64,000 nucleotides of DNA, taken from positions 123,903 to 187,902 of the forward strand of contig NZ_LMHK01000004.1 of NCBI RefSeq assembly GCF_001427875.1. Reading direction: 5' to 3'. The translations under genes were made by a program, and so were the position numbers. This document shows positions 35,837 through 44,288 of the stretch, in pieces. Source of the DNA: Devosia sp. Root685. GTDB taxonomy: Bacteria; Pseudomonadota; Alphaproteobacteria; Rhizobiales; Devosiaceae. Under the pieces are notes generated by a model that made no database searches, was not told where the DNA came from, and saw only the letters and a list, made by a program, of their open reading frames with translations. Numbering within the stretch: the first letter of the stretch is position 1; every line of letters begins with the position of its first letter.

Positions 35837-36739
35837 CTACCAGGACCGCCTGTTCATCTGGTCGGTCATCGCTTTGCAAAACCGCTGAAGACTCGGAGGC
35901 ATATCGCGGGAGTCCCTTACGGCCACGCTTAGCGTCTGCGTCATCCCGGGTTCCGACAAGGTGCGCATGGTTAGAGATCTGTTGCCGACCTCGAAAACGA
36001 CATCGAGCGCGCTCAACACGGATATGCCTGCCCCAATGGCGACCGCCTTCTTGATGAGGCCGATGGAGTTAGTCGTCAAAACCCTGTCCAGCCGCTCAAT
36101 ACTGCCCGACAGCAACGCATCGAGGAGTGGTTTGAGGGTAAGCGTGTCGTCTGCGAGGACCATGGGGTAGTCCACACAATCCGACAATGTGACCGCAGGT
36201 TTGCTCGCCAATGGGTGATCAGGCGTGGTGACAATACCGACCGGCACATCCCTGCTGCTGACGATCCAGAAATCGGCGCTGCGGCGCAGGTTGAAAGCCA
36301 CCACCGCGTCGAGCCGCCCCGCTGCAAGGCTCGCCGTCAGGTCGTCGCTTCCCCCTACCGTTACGGTGCAACTGATGCCAGGTAGGGCAGCGCGAAGAGC
36401 CGCCAGGGCTGCGGGAAACAGGTGTTCCGCGACGCTTTCGTTAGCTCCTATGGAGACGTGCAGCTTTTCCTTCCCGCGCAGGATTTCAAGCGATCGGTGC
36501 GTTTCATCCAGTTCGAGGCGCCACTTTTCGATCAACGCCAGGAGAACGCGCCCCGCCTCCGTCGCAACCACGCCCCTGGGTAGGCGCTCCAGCAGCACGA
36601 TGCCATATTCGGCTTCGAGATTGAGGATGTGACGGTTCACGGCAGAGGCCGAGAGGTTCAGCACCTCCGACGCTTTTCTGATCGACCCGCTCCGTACCGT
36701 TTCTTCAAAACATCGGGCGGATGCCGTTATTATGGGCAT
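35837..36739 (-). CDS. LysR-family regulator next to the amidohydrolase
   Basis: LysR-type factor of 300 aa. HTH: CFEETVRSGSIRKASEVLNL (about 9-28) and SASAVNRHILNLEAEYGIVL; co-inducer domain with LHVSIGANESVAEHLFPAAL, LAAGRLDAVVAFNL and VAIGAGISVLSALDV. I prefer ATG 36739; the alternative at 36766 adds nine residues and runs into a palindrome. It is convergent with the LacI gene and divergent from the amidohydrolase at 36838, its likely target. Confidence 0.88.
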   Translation of the reverse strand: MPIITASARCFEETVRSGSIRKASEVLNLSASAVNRHILNLEAEYGIVLLERLPRGVVATEAGRVLLALIEKWRLELDETHRSLEILRGKEKLHVSIGANESVAEHLFPAALAALRAALPGISCTVTVGGSDDLTASLAAGRLDAVVAFNLRRSADFWIVSSRDVPVGIVTTPDHPLASKPAVTLSDCVDYPMVLADDTLTLKPLLDALLSGSIERLDRVLTTNSIGLIKKAVAIGAGISVLSALDVVFEVGNRSLTMRTLSEPGMTQTLSVAVRDSRDMPPSLQRFCKAMTDQMNRRSW

Positions 36740-36760
36740 TCTTGTGCTTGCTCTAAATTG

Positions 36761-36777
36761 GCGCACAGGCCGTGCGC
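36761..36777. promoter_or_regulatory. GCGCAC-N5-GTGCGC palindrome, candidate LysR operator
   Basis: Perfect 6 bp arms GCGCAC (36761-36766) and GTGCGC (36772-36777) around AGGCC, within the 98-base gap between divergent LysR and amidohydrolase starts. The symmetry and spacing fit a LysR half-site pair; regulation is inferred. Confidence 0.5.
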
Positions 36778-36837
36778 TTTTCTCTTCTTGTTCCCTGCCC
36801 AGCTCGATTCCTAGGATTGGTCAGCAAGGGGATCGAC

Positions 36838-38202
36838 ATGAAATCAATCATAGCGGCGGACGCGGTTCTGACAATGGATCCGACACGGCAGGTCATCGAC
36901 GATGGCGCAATCCTCGTTGAGGGCGATGTCATTCGCGCTGTTGGAACACGAGAAACACTGGAACGCGCAAATCCGGGCGTTGCCGTGCGCCGGATGCATA
37001 ATCGCCTGCTGATGCCGGGATTGGTGAATACCCACCTCCACTCAGGCGTGCTGCGTGGCACGGCTGAAGGCCTGTCTGTTTGGGAGTGGTTGCAGCGCTA
37101 TATCGACCCCATGCACCGCGTGCTCACGGCTCGCGATGCGGCTGCCGCATCCTGGATCAGCTATGCGGAAGCAATTCTGTCGGGAACAACGACCGTCGTC
37201 GATATGTGGCGGTTTATGGAAGGCGCCGGACATGCCGCGAGCACATTGGGCAATCGCACCATCATGGTGCCCTATGTCGGCGAGCACGCCGATTTCGACT
37301 ACTTTGATCACCTCGACGATACGGAACGGCTATTGGAAAGCTGGCATGGCAAGGCCAATGGCCGGGTTCAGGTCTGGGTCGGCCTGGAGCACGCCTTTTA
37401 CGCGACGGAGCCAGCGCACCGCAGGGCAATCGAGCTGGCGCAAAAATTCAATACCGGCTTCCACACCCACTCCAATGAAGCGGAAGTGGAACTACGGGAA
37501 ATGCATCGCCGATATGGAATGCGCTCCATTCCGGCCTTAAAGAAACTTGGATTGCTTGACGCACCGAAGACGCTTTTGGCCCACTGCGTTTGGCTCGACG
37601 ACGATGAAATCGAGCTAATTGCAAAGTCGGGCGTCGCCGTGGCACACAATCCGACCAGCAATATGAAGCTGGCCAGCGGCGCAGCACCCGTCGTCAAGCT
37701 CAGAGCGGCTGGTGTTCCAGTTGGCATCGGCACGGATGGCGAGAAGGAAAACAACAATCTCGACATGTTCGAGGAAATGAAATTCGCCTCGCTTCTGGCC
37801 AAGCTGGCAAATCTCGACGCTGCCGCTCTGGACGCCTGGGACACGCTCGAAATGGCGACGATCGAGGGCGCGCGAGCGATCGGCATGGCCGACCAGATCG
37901 GCTCATTGGAGCCGGGCAAGAAAGCCGATATCATCGCCGTGCGAACAGACACGCCGCGCATGACCCCGCTCATCGGCGGCAAGGATGGCAACCTTCACTA
38001 CAATCTCGTCTTCGCCGTGCAGGGGGGCGACGTCGACTTCTCCATGATCGACGGCAAGATAGTCGTCGAAAACGGGCAGCTCATGACGTCCGATCTCAAC
38101 GAACTCATTGCCGAAGTTCATGCGATCGTCCCCGTCTTGTTTGCACGCAGAGACGCCTGGCTCGCTGCTAACGGCGGTGGTGCCATTACGGCGATCGCGT
38201 GA
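36838..38202 (+). CDS. metal-dependent amidohydrolase, deaminase type (TRZ/ATZ, MTA/SAH deaminase-like)
   Basis: Cytoplasmic amidohydrolase of 454 aa. Metal ligands are in MPGLVNTHLHSG (HxH), FHTHSNE, LLAHCVWL and GIGTDGEKENNNLDMFEEM; the last, GTDG...NNxLDMFEEM, is typical of aminohydrolases acting on adenosine derivatives, guanine or triazines. The composite domain returns at the C terminus (GSLEPGKKADIIAV). ATG 36838 gives the conserved beginning MKSIIAADAVLTMDP. Placed beside the nucleoside module and its own LysR regulator, it plausibly deaminates a purine or modified nucleobase, but the substrate is not determined by sequence. Confidence 0.9.
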   Translation: MKSIIAADAVLTMDPTRQVIDDGAILVEGDVIRAVGTRETLERANPGVAVRRMHNRLLMPGLVNTHLHSGVLRGTAEGLSVWEWLQRYIDPMHRVLTARDAAAASWISYAEAILSGTTTVVDMWRFMEGAGHAASTLGNRTIMVPYVGEHADFDYFDHLDDTERLLESWHGKANGRVQVWVGLEHAFYATEPAHRRAIELAQKFNTGFHTHSNEAEVELREMHRRYGMRSIPALKKLGLLDAPKTLLAHCVWLDDDEIELIAKSGVAVAHNPTSNMKLASGAAPVVKLRAAGVPVGIGTDGEKENNNLDMFEEMKFASLLAKLANLDAAALDAWDTLEMATIEGARAIGMADQIGSLEPGKKADIIAVRTDTPRMTPLIGGKDGNLHYNLVFAVQGGDVDFSMIDGKIVVENGQLMTSDLNELIAEVHAIVPVLFARRDAWLAANGGGAITAIA

Positions 38203-38234
38203 TCCTACATTATCCGGCGCAAGCAAATACTAAG

Positions 38235-38255
38235 CAGGCCGCTTCTTGCGGCCTG
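38235..38255 (+). terminator. hairpin after amidohydrolase
   Basis: CAGGCCGC-TTCTT-GCGGCCTG, 33 bases past the stop at 38202. Stem is perfect but no T run follows, so it is only terminator-like. Confidence 0.4.
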
Positions 38256-38371
38256 ACATCTAGACATGGACAGATCAAAAGCGAGGATGAAACGTTCTGA
38301 TGACTGCTTTTGACGAGTGCCGTTGAGGCGCTGGATGTCTGGAATGGGGTCGGCTCCCGCCGGTCGGCGAC

Positions 38372-38425
38372 GCGCCCCATTCCAGTCGTTCGATCTGTGG
38401 GTTTGAATTCCCGAAAGCAGCCGTT
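38372..38425 (+). repeat. dispersed intergenic repeat, copy 1
   Basis: Begins GCGCCCCATTCCAGTCGTT and, exactly 38 bases from its first base, continues CCCGAAAGCAGCCGTT. Copies with the same two boxes occur at 51534 (spacing 37) and 62975 (spacing 38), all between genes. An inverted copy of the first box lies 38339-38349. Confidence 0.6.
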
Positions 38426-38713
38426 TGAGCCGGCGGAACGCTGACCGAACTTAGTGGTCACTTCCTCAGGATTGCAATTTGACGAGGATGCGACCGCCCA
38501 CTCAACGATGACACAGTTGCCCACCACTGCCGCTGCTGCATCGAGTGGCCAAGCAATGGCGCGGCCGCTTCGCACGGAGCATGCCCGGCATGGGCTGTTT
38601 TGCGCTATTTGCCGTGCCGCCGGCCAAAAAAAGCTGAGCGACTTCATTTGCCGCAACAGCACTTCTTGTCGTTTTCTTGAAACGACTGACCCTGAGGCCC
38701 CTCTATGGAACCT

Positions 38714-39787
38714 CTAGATTGGCGCCGTTGAGGCACGGACGATGAGGTCTGGGTCGAGCACGGCCTTGATCGGTGGGCCATCGTAAGTTTTTTCGAGGCG
38801 GTTGTTGAGCAGTTGGAGCGCCATCTGGCCGACCGAGAAGGGGTGTGAGTTCACACTGGTCAGGGGAGGCTCCATCGAGCGCGCCCAAAGGCTATTGGCG
38901 ATCGAGATGACCGAAACGTCCTGGGGGGTTCGGAGGCCAGCCTCGCGCAATCCTTGGAGGACACCCATGGCGGTAATGTCATTGCGCGCAAAAATTGCCG
39001 AGAACGCCACGCCTTCTGCGACAAGATCCATCACTGCCTTGCGCCCGGTGGCTTCTGAGGGCTGATCGTAGATGCGCACCAGTTCGGGTCGGACCGGAAT
39101 CCTGTGGGCCCGCAGCACATCGTTATATCCATCGACGGGTGAGAAACCTGGCAGGATGGGCAGGCCCTCAATATAGGCGATGCGCTGGTGCCCGAGCTCG
39201 ACCAGGTGCTCGACGGCCTGCTGGGCGGCCATGCGATAGTCGATCCGCACGCCGTCGCAAGTGACATCCTTCGGCCAACGACCGATATAGACCGCCGGCT
39301 TGCCGACATGGAGAAATTTCTGCATGCCACGCGTTCCACGCTCAGTCGAATCCGGGACGATCAAGGCGCCGCAGATAGACGGATCTGAAGCGCTTTGCTC
39401 GAGCACCCGGTCTTCCGTCGTGACCGAATAGTCGGACTGGCTGGCCATGAGCCGCAGGTCGAACCGACGCGCCTCTTTTTCGATGCCATTGACCATCTCG
39501 CCGTAATACGGATTGGAGAAGGTGGGCACGACGACAGCCACCACTTTTTGGGCGGGCTGGGCCATGAAGGCCGTCTGCACGGCGCCTGACACGAACGTGC
39601 CCCGCCCCGGCTGCCGCTCGAGCCGCCCCCTTTGCACCAGATCATCTATGGCCCGACGCACCGTGGTCCGGGACAGCCCCAACTCCTCAACAAGCTGCCG
39701 CTCCGAGGGAACAGCTTCGCCGCGCGGATAGACGCCCGCATCAATGCGCTCAACGAGAAGATCAATTAAAGTACCGGTCTTGTCCAT
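38714..39787 (-). CDS. GntR-LacI chimeric regulator (AraR-like)
   Basis: Regulator of 357 aa joining an N-terminal GntR winged helix (residues 1-68; VPSERQLVEELGLSRTTVRR, RGRLERQPGRGTFVSG) to a LacI-type sugar-binding domain (about 80-355; VAVVVPTFSNPYYGEMVNGI, HLVELGHQRIAYIEG, FSAIFARNDITAMGVLQGL, PQDVSVISIAN). This architecture is that of AraR-like repressors of carbohydrate genes. It diverges from the sugar dehydrogenase and ABC importer at 40085 onward; matching TRATACNNGTATCA operators lie before both (39810 and 40002). Confidence 0.92.
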   Translation of the reverse strand: MDKTGTLIDLLVERIDAGVYPRGEAVPSERQLVEELGLSRTTVRRAIDDLVQRGRLERQPGRGTFVSGAVQTAFMAQPAQKVVAVVVPTFSNPYYGEMVNGIEKEARRFDLRLMASQSDYSVTTEDRVLEQSASDPSICGALIVPDSTERGTRGMQKFLHVGKPAVYIGRWPKDVTCDGVRIDYRMAAQQAVEHLVELGHQRIAYIEGLPILPGFSPVDGYNDVLRAHRIPVRPELVRIYDQPSEATGRKAVMDLVAEGVAFSAIFARNDITAMGVLQGLREAGLRTPQDVSVISIANSLWARSMEPPLTSVNSHPFSVGQMALQLLNNRLEKTYDGPPIKAVLDPDLIVRASTAPI

Positions 39788-39809
39788 TTCAGCCTATTGA
39801 CGCTTTTTG

Positions 39810-39823
39810 TGATACATGTATCA
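39810..39823. promoter_or_regulatory. TGATACATGTATCA operator (regulator side)
   Basis: Perfect 14 bp palindrome 23 bases upstream of the GntR-LacI start codon at 39787. Shares TRATAC..GTATCA with the site at 40002. Probably mediates autoregulation. Confidence 0.75.
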
Positions 39824-40001
39824 TACCACTAACGAGATGAACGAGGAGTGACAAGGCCACTTACGGCAACAGAAGCTCACGCTTCCCGAACAGATGGCCA
39901 AAAGCCGGCTGATCTGAGGATTTGTAGCGTGAATTTCGGCAAAGATGGAACCGTAAACAGTCTTTTTGCTCCGCGCCCAGGGCGTGATGCGGTATCTTAT
40001 A

Positions 40002-40015
40002 TAATACCGGTATCA
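40002..40015. promoter_or_regulatory. TAATACCGGTATCA operator (importer side)
   Basis: Near-perfect palindrome with perfect core ATACCGGTAT, matching the site at 39810 at 11 of 14 positions. It lies 70 bases ahead of the dehydrogenase start and so should control the importer operon. Confidence 0.72.
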
Positions 40016-40084
40016 TGAACTGGTCCAGCTAAGTTTTCCGGCGGTGCACAAGTTTTGCACCGTCTCTCACACAAGAGGACGTTT

Positions 40085-41104
40085 ATGAAGAAGGGATTTG
40101 CCCTAATCGGTGCGGGACTGTTTGGTCAGCGCCATGCGCAGGCCTATCAGCGCCACCCCCTGGTGGACTTCAAATATGTCTGCGATCTCGACGCGGCCCG
40201 CGCAAAGTCCGTTGCTGAGACTTATGGCGCAGCCGCCTATACGACCGACTTCAATGAAATCATGGCCGATCCCGAGGTCGTCGCCGTTTCGGTAGCAACA
40301 CCTGATCCGGCCCATCGCGATGCAGTGGTGGCGGCCGCTAGAGCTGGCAAGCATATCCTGGTTGAAAAGCCGCTGGCCACCACGGTTGAAGACGCGGAGG
40401 CCATGATTGCAGCCGCCAACGAGGCCGGCGTCAAGCTGATGGTCGACTTTCACAATCGCGCCAATCCGCCCATGGTCGCGGCACGCGATGCAGTAGCCCG
40501 CGGCGATATCGGCAGGCCGTCTTATGTCTATACGCGGCTGAGCAACACCATTGCCGTGCCGCGCGATATGCTCAAATGGTCGAGCCAGTCATCAGCATTG
40601 TGGTTTCTGGGCAGCCACATGATCGATGTCGTCGGCTGGATTCTCAATGACAAGCCGGTGCGCGCCTATGTCGTTTCCCGGGACGGCATTCTGAAGGATT
40701 TGGGAGTGGATGCGCCCGATTTTCATGTCGCCACGGTTGAATATGAAAGCGGCACTGTGGGGGTGTTCGAGCACACCTGGATCCTGCCGGACACCTACAA
40801 CACCGTCAAAGATCTCAAGATCGAGCTCCTGGGCAGCAAGGGCGCCATCAATATCGATGGCTCGCATAACCGCACCATGGAACTCTATACCCAGCAGAAG
40901 GGCGCTTTCCCTGACATGCTGGTGCCTCCGTTTGGGCCGCACCTGACCGGTTTCGTGCTCGATGCGGTGGTGCATTTCGTCGAGGCCGTACTCTTTGACA
41001 AGCCCGTGCTCGCGACCGGTGAAGAGGGTCTCGCCAATACCAAAATCATCAGCGCGCTGATCGAGGCTGCCCGTCTGGGCCAGCCCGTCCAGTTGCCACG
41101 CTGA
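40085..41104 (+). CDS. Gfo/Idh/MocA family NAD(P)-dependent sugar dehydrogenase
   Basis: Oxidoreductase of 339 aa. Rossmann fold with IGAGLFGQRHA (GxGxxG at residues 9-14), SVATPDPAHRD, and the catalytic lysine motif ILVEKPLATT (Lys95); then LMVDFHNRANPPM and SSALWFLGSHMIDV in the substrate domain. Family members oxidise or isomerise sugars and inositols. ATG 40085 has AGAGGA upstream; the frame's earlier start at 40055 is not needed. First gene of the module controlled by the GntR-LacI regulator, so it likely handles the sugar brought in by the downstream importer. Confidence 0.92.
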   Translation: MKKGFALIGAGLFGQRHAQAYQRHPLVDFKYVCDLDAARAKSVAETYGAAAYTTDFNEIMADPEVVAVSVATPDPAHRDAVVAAARAGKHILVEKPLATTVEDAEAMIAAANEAGVKLMVDFHNRANPPMVAARDAVARGDIGRPSYVYTRLSNTIAVPRDMLKWSSQSSALWFLGSHMIDVVGWILNDKPVRAYVVSRDGILKDLGVDAPDFHVATVEYESGTVGVFEHTWILPDTYNTVKDLKIELLGSKGAINIDGSHNRTMELYTQQKGAFPDMLVPPFGPHLTGFVLDAVVHFVEAVLFDKPVLATGEEGLANTKIISALIEAARLGQPVQLPR

Positions 41105-41221
41105 TCCGGGAAGGACGCGCGCACGGCGCAGCATCGGCTCGGGCAGGCCAAGGAAATTCTGCGAACGGCGCTGAACGTTTCAGGCGCGTGAGCGGATGGG
41201 GAACATACAAGGGAGACTAAA

Positions 41222-42469
41222 ATGAAGACTTTGGTTTTATCGGCAACAGCAGCAGCACTGCTCCTCGGTTCTGTTTCGGCCCATGCACAGGGCGTGACCC
41301 TCAATGTGCCAAGCTGGATGTGGGAAGAAGGTCAGGTCGGCGAATGGTTCAAGCGGAACACCGCCGAATTCGAGACCGCCTCGGGCAATACCGTCTCGGG
41401 CACCCAGATCCCGTCCGCTGACTTTGAAAAGGTCGTGGTAACCCAGATCGCCGGCGGCGCTGTTCCGGACCTAATGACGGCATTCACCAGCATGTTGCCG
41501 CCCATGATCAGTGCTGGCACCCTGGCACCGCTCGACCAGTGCATCGCCGATGGTGGGTTCGGGGATCGCCTGCTGAAATCGGTCGATTTCGCCAAGGTCG
41601 ATGGCGTCACCTATGGCGTGCCTCTGACGATGAGCCCATGGTCGGTCGTGGTCAATCGCAAGCTCTTGGCCGAAGCTGGCATCGAGGAAATGCCGCGCAC
41701 CGTCGAAGAGCTCTACGCTGCCTCGCTCGCGGTCAAGGAAAAGACCGGTGCCTATGGCTATGCCTTCCCCAACGATATGGCGGCGCCCCTGCATGTTTAT
41801 ATCAACTCGATGCAATGGGTGCTCGGCTTTGGTTCGGACTGGTCGCAGCCCGACGGCACGATCACGGCCAACGATCCGCGCAATATCGAGGCAATCGGCT
41901 GGGTGAAGCGCTTCCTCGATGAAGGCCTGGCACCGGTCGGCCTGGGCGCTATCCAGGCGCGCGATCTGTTCGTGGATGGCAAGGTTGCCATCATGTTCGA
42001 AGGCCCATGGCTCATGACCCAGATTAGGGGCCAGAAACCTGAAATGATGGCTGATATCGATTTTGAAGTCGTTCCCACCCCCACCCATGCCGCGGTCACC
42101 GGTGGCGCCTTCTTTGTCATACCGGCCAAGGCCGCCAACCCGGAGCAGGCTTGTGAACTCCTTACCGCCTATATGGGCGAAGAGCCCCAGCGCCGTTGGC
42201 TGGAAGACTTGCTGCAGATTCCTGGCACCACCGCAGAGCCCAGCGCGGAATTTCTCAAGGAAAATGCCTGGGTGGGCAACATGGCCACGATCGCCGCACA
42301 ATATCCTGGCGGCATCGGCTACGCGCCTCCAGGATACCTGATCGATGCTGGTGAATTCCGCCAGATGGTTGTCGATGCCCTTTCCGAAATTTATTCGGGC
42401 CGGGCATCGGTGGAAGATGGGCTCAATGCCCTCCAGTCCAGGTTGGAAAACTGGTCAGCCACTCTGTAA
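41222..42469 (+). CDS. carbohydrate ABC transporter substrate-binding protein
   Basis: Periplasmic binding protein of 415 aa (SBP_bac_1, MalE-like). Signal peptide MKTLVLSATAAALLLGSVSA / HAQ, then NVPSWMWEEGQVGEWFKRNT, QIAGGAVPDLMTAF, GVTYGVPLTMSPWSVVVNRK, FVDGKVAIMFEGPWLMTQ and GGAFFVIPAKAANPEQA, all typical of the fold. It precedes the two permease genes by 67 bases or more and is the first transport gene of a complete CUT1-type importer. The transported sugar is unknown. Confidence 0.94.
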   Translation: MKTLVLSATAAALLLGSVSAHAQGVTLNVPSWMWEEGQVGEWFKRNTAEFETASGNTVSGTQIPSADFEKVVVTQIAGGAVPDLMTAFTSMLPPMISAGTLAPLDQCIADGGFGDRLLKSVDFAKVDGVTYGVPLTMSPWSVVVNRKLLAEAGIEEMPRTVEELYAASLAVKEKTGAYGYAFPNDMAAPLHVYINSMQWVLGFGSDWSQPDGTITANDPRNIEAIGWVKRFLDEGLAPVGLGAIQARDLFVDGKVAIMFEGPWLMTQIRGQKPEMMADIDFEVVPTPTHAAVTGGAFFVIPAKAANPEQACELLTAYMGEEPQRRWLEDLLQIPGTTAEPSAEFLKENAWVGNMATIAAQYPGGIGYAPPGYLIDAGEFRQMVVDALSEIYSGRASVEDGLNALQSRLENWSATL

Positions 42470-42536
42470 CGATTGATCTGAACGTCCCGGGGTGCATGAA
42501 AATGCCCTCCGGGCCGACGAAGCGGAGCGCTCCGGC

Positions 42537-43424
42537 ATGCTGTCAACCATTAAGCGATCGAACCTTTTGCCCCTTTGGCTCCTGGGCCCTGTGGGAGTGC
42601 TGCTGATCCTGATCCTGATCTGGCCGATCCTGCAGGGGATCGCGCTCAGCTTCTACAACACCCGGATCCTCACCTATTCCGAAGGTCGCTTCATCGGCCT
42701 TGCCAATTTCAACGCCCTGTTTCAGGACGAGTATTTCTGGAATTCCCTGCGCGTCACAGCCACCTATGGCATCGCTTCGGTCACCGCGACCTATGCGCTG
42801 GGGCTCGGCTTTGCACTGCTCCTCAACCGTGAATTTGCCGGGCGCGGGGTCATTCGCACCATCTTCATCCTGCCCTGGGCCATTCCCGAAGTCGTGGCGG
42901 TGCTCATCTTCGTCTGGATGCTCGACCCCCAGTTCGGCGTGTTGAACTATCTCTTCACCAGCCTGGGACTGATCAGCGAGCCATTGCCATGGCTGTCCCA
43001 ATCCCACCTGGCGCTGCCGGCTCTGGTTGCGCTGACCGCCTGGCAACAGTTTCCGCTCGCCATGCTGATCATTCTGGCCGGGCTGCAGATGATCCCCAGG
43101 GAGCAATATGAGGCCGCCACGATCGATGGTGCCGGCCCGGTCTCGCGCTTCATTCACGTGACGCTGCCCGGCCTTCGCTCGGTCAACATCATCCTCATCT
43201 TGCTGCTGACACTCAACTCGTTCCGGCGTGTGACGATGATTTACGCCATGACGCGCGGCGGACCGGCACGCTCCACCGAGACGCTCTCCATCCTCACCTA
43301 CAATACCGCCTTCGAATACCAGCGGATTGGCTATGCAGCTGCAGTGGGCACCACACTGCTGATAATCCTGCTGTTTTTCAGCGTGGTCTATTTCTGGGCC
43401 ACCAAGCAGGGAAAGGACGCCTGA
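42537..43424 (+). CDS. carbohydrate ABC permease (MalF-like)
   Basis: Inner-membrane permease of 295 aa with six TM helices; PIARTIFILPWAIPEVVAVL-like VIRTIFILPWAIPEVVAVLI and the EAA loop EQYEAATIDGAGPVSRFIHV are clear. Two starts are possible: ATG 42537 (with GCGGAG upstream) and GTG 42492; I prefer the ATG because MLSTIKRSNLLPLWLLGP is a normal N terminus. Its stop overlaps the next start (TGATG at 43422-43426). Confidence 0.91.
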   Translation: MLSTIKRSNLLPLWLLGPVGVLLILILIWPILQGIALSFYNTRILTYSEGRFIGLANFNALFQDEYFWNSLRVTATYGIASVTATYALGLGFALLLNREFAGRGVIRTIFILPWAIPEVVAVLIFVWMLDPQFGVLNYLFTSLGLISEPLPWLSQSHLALPALVALTAWQQFPLAMLIILAGLQMIPREQYEAATIDGAGPVSRFIHVTLPGLRSVNIILILLLTLNSFRRVTMIYAMTRGGPARSTETLSILTYNTAFEYQRIGYAAAVGTTLLIILLFFSVVYFWATKQGKDA

Positions 43425-44260
43425 TGAATCCCTCCTACAAAGAAAAGATCGTCAGCGCCTTCTGGTTCATCGTGACTCTGGTTCTCGCCGCGATCGTGTT
43501 CTTTCCATATTACTGGATGTTCGTCTCATCGGTGGAAACCGAGAGCATGTTCTCCTGGCCGCCCCACCTCGTCCCGAGCGGTTTCACCCTCGAATCCTAC
43601 TGGACGATCTTCGAGGAGCGCGCCATTGGCCGGTGGTTCATCAACACGGTTATCGTCGCGGGCAGCACATCGCTGTTTTCGACCATCATCGCGATTAACG
43701 CCGCCTACGCCTTGTCGCGCTTCAAGACCAAGACGACCTCGGTCTTCACGGTCCTTATCCTCTTCTCCCAATTGCTGCCGGCCGCCCTCATCGTCGTGCC
43801 GCTCTTCGTGATTTTCCAGCAATTGGGGCTCTACAACTCGCTGTTCGGGCTCGCCATTGCCGATACCGCCTTCATTCTTCCGGTCGCCATCTGGCTGCTC
43901 AAGGGGTTCTTTGACCAGATCCCGGTCGAAATCGAACAACAGGCTATGATCGACGGCTGCACCCAGCTTGGCGCCTTCTATCGCGTCGTGTTGCCGCTGG
44001 CGCTGCCGGGACTCGTGGTGGTGGTTGCCATGTCCTTCATTTCCGGCTGGGACGAATTCTTCCTCGCCCGCACTCTCATCGCCTCCCAGGACAATTGGGT
44101 GCTTTCAGTGGGCCTGACCTCATTCCGTGGGGAATACACCTTGGACTGGAGCCAGATGATGGCTGCCGCCGTGATCTTCACCATCCCCGCGCTCATCTTC
44201 TTCCTGTTCGTACAGCGCTACCTTGTGGCCGGCCTTTCTGCCGGTGCCGTCAAAGGCTGA
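43424..44260 (+). CDS. carbohydrate ABC permease (MalG-like)
   Basis: Second permease, 278 aa, six TM helices. Recognisable: FPYYWMFVSSVETES, SRFKTKTTSVFTVLILFSQL, and the EAA loop QQAMIDGCTQLGAFYRVVLP followed by LALPGLVVVVAMSFI. Translationally coupled to the preceding permease and followed 28 bases later by the ATPase gene. Completes the transmembrane part of the CUT1 importer. Confidence 0.93.
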   Translation: MNPSYKEKIVSAFWFIVTLVLAAIVFFPYYWMFVSSVETESMFSWPPHLVPSGFTLESYWTIFEERAIGRWFINTVIVAGSTSLFSTIIAINAAYALSRFKTKTTSVFTVLILFSQLLPAALIVVPLFVIFQQLGLYNSLFGLAIADTAFILPVAIWLLKGFFDQIPVEIEQQAMIDGCTQLGAFYRVVLPLALPGLVVVVAMSFISGWDEFFLARTLIASQDNWVLSVGLTSFRGEYTLDWSQMMAAAVIFTIPALIFFLFVQRYLVAGLSAGAVKG

Positions 44261-44288
44261 CAACGTCGACAAACGAAAGGACATTCAG

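Larger units (their letters stand above)
38203..38713. other. intergenic region with hairpin, inverted repeat and dispersed repeat
   Basis: About 510 bases without a supported gene. Near the amidohydrolase stop is CAGGCCGC-TTCTT-GCGGCCTG (38235-38255), a perfect 8 bp hairpin lacking a T tract. Further on are an inverted pair CTGGAATGGGG/CCCCATTCCAG (38339-38385) and the dispersed repeat at 38372-38425. Open frames here (for example 38210-38662, minus) look like chance readings of this non-coding sequence. Confidence 0.5.

Noticed and set aside
38210..38662. Possible minus-strand gene of 150 codons
   Set aside because: Covers hairpin and dispersed repeat sequence; copies of that repeat elsewhere are non-coding.
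41168..41187. GCGCTGAA...TTTCAGGCGC hairpin between dehydrogenase and binding-protein genes
   Set aside because: Imperfect and short, no T tract; not distinctive enough for a call.
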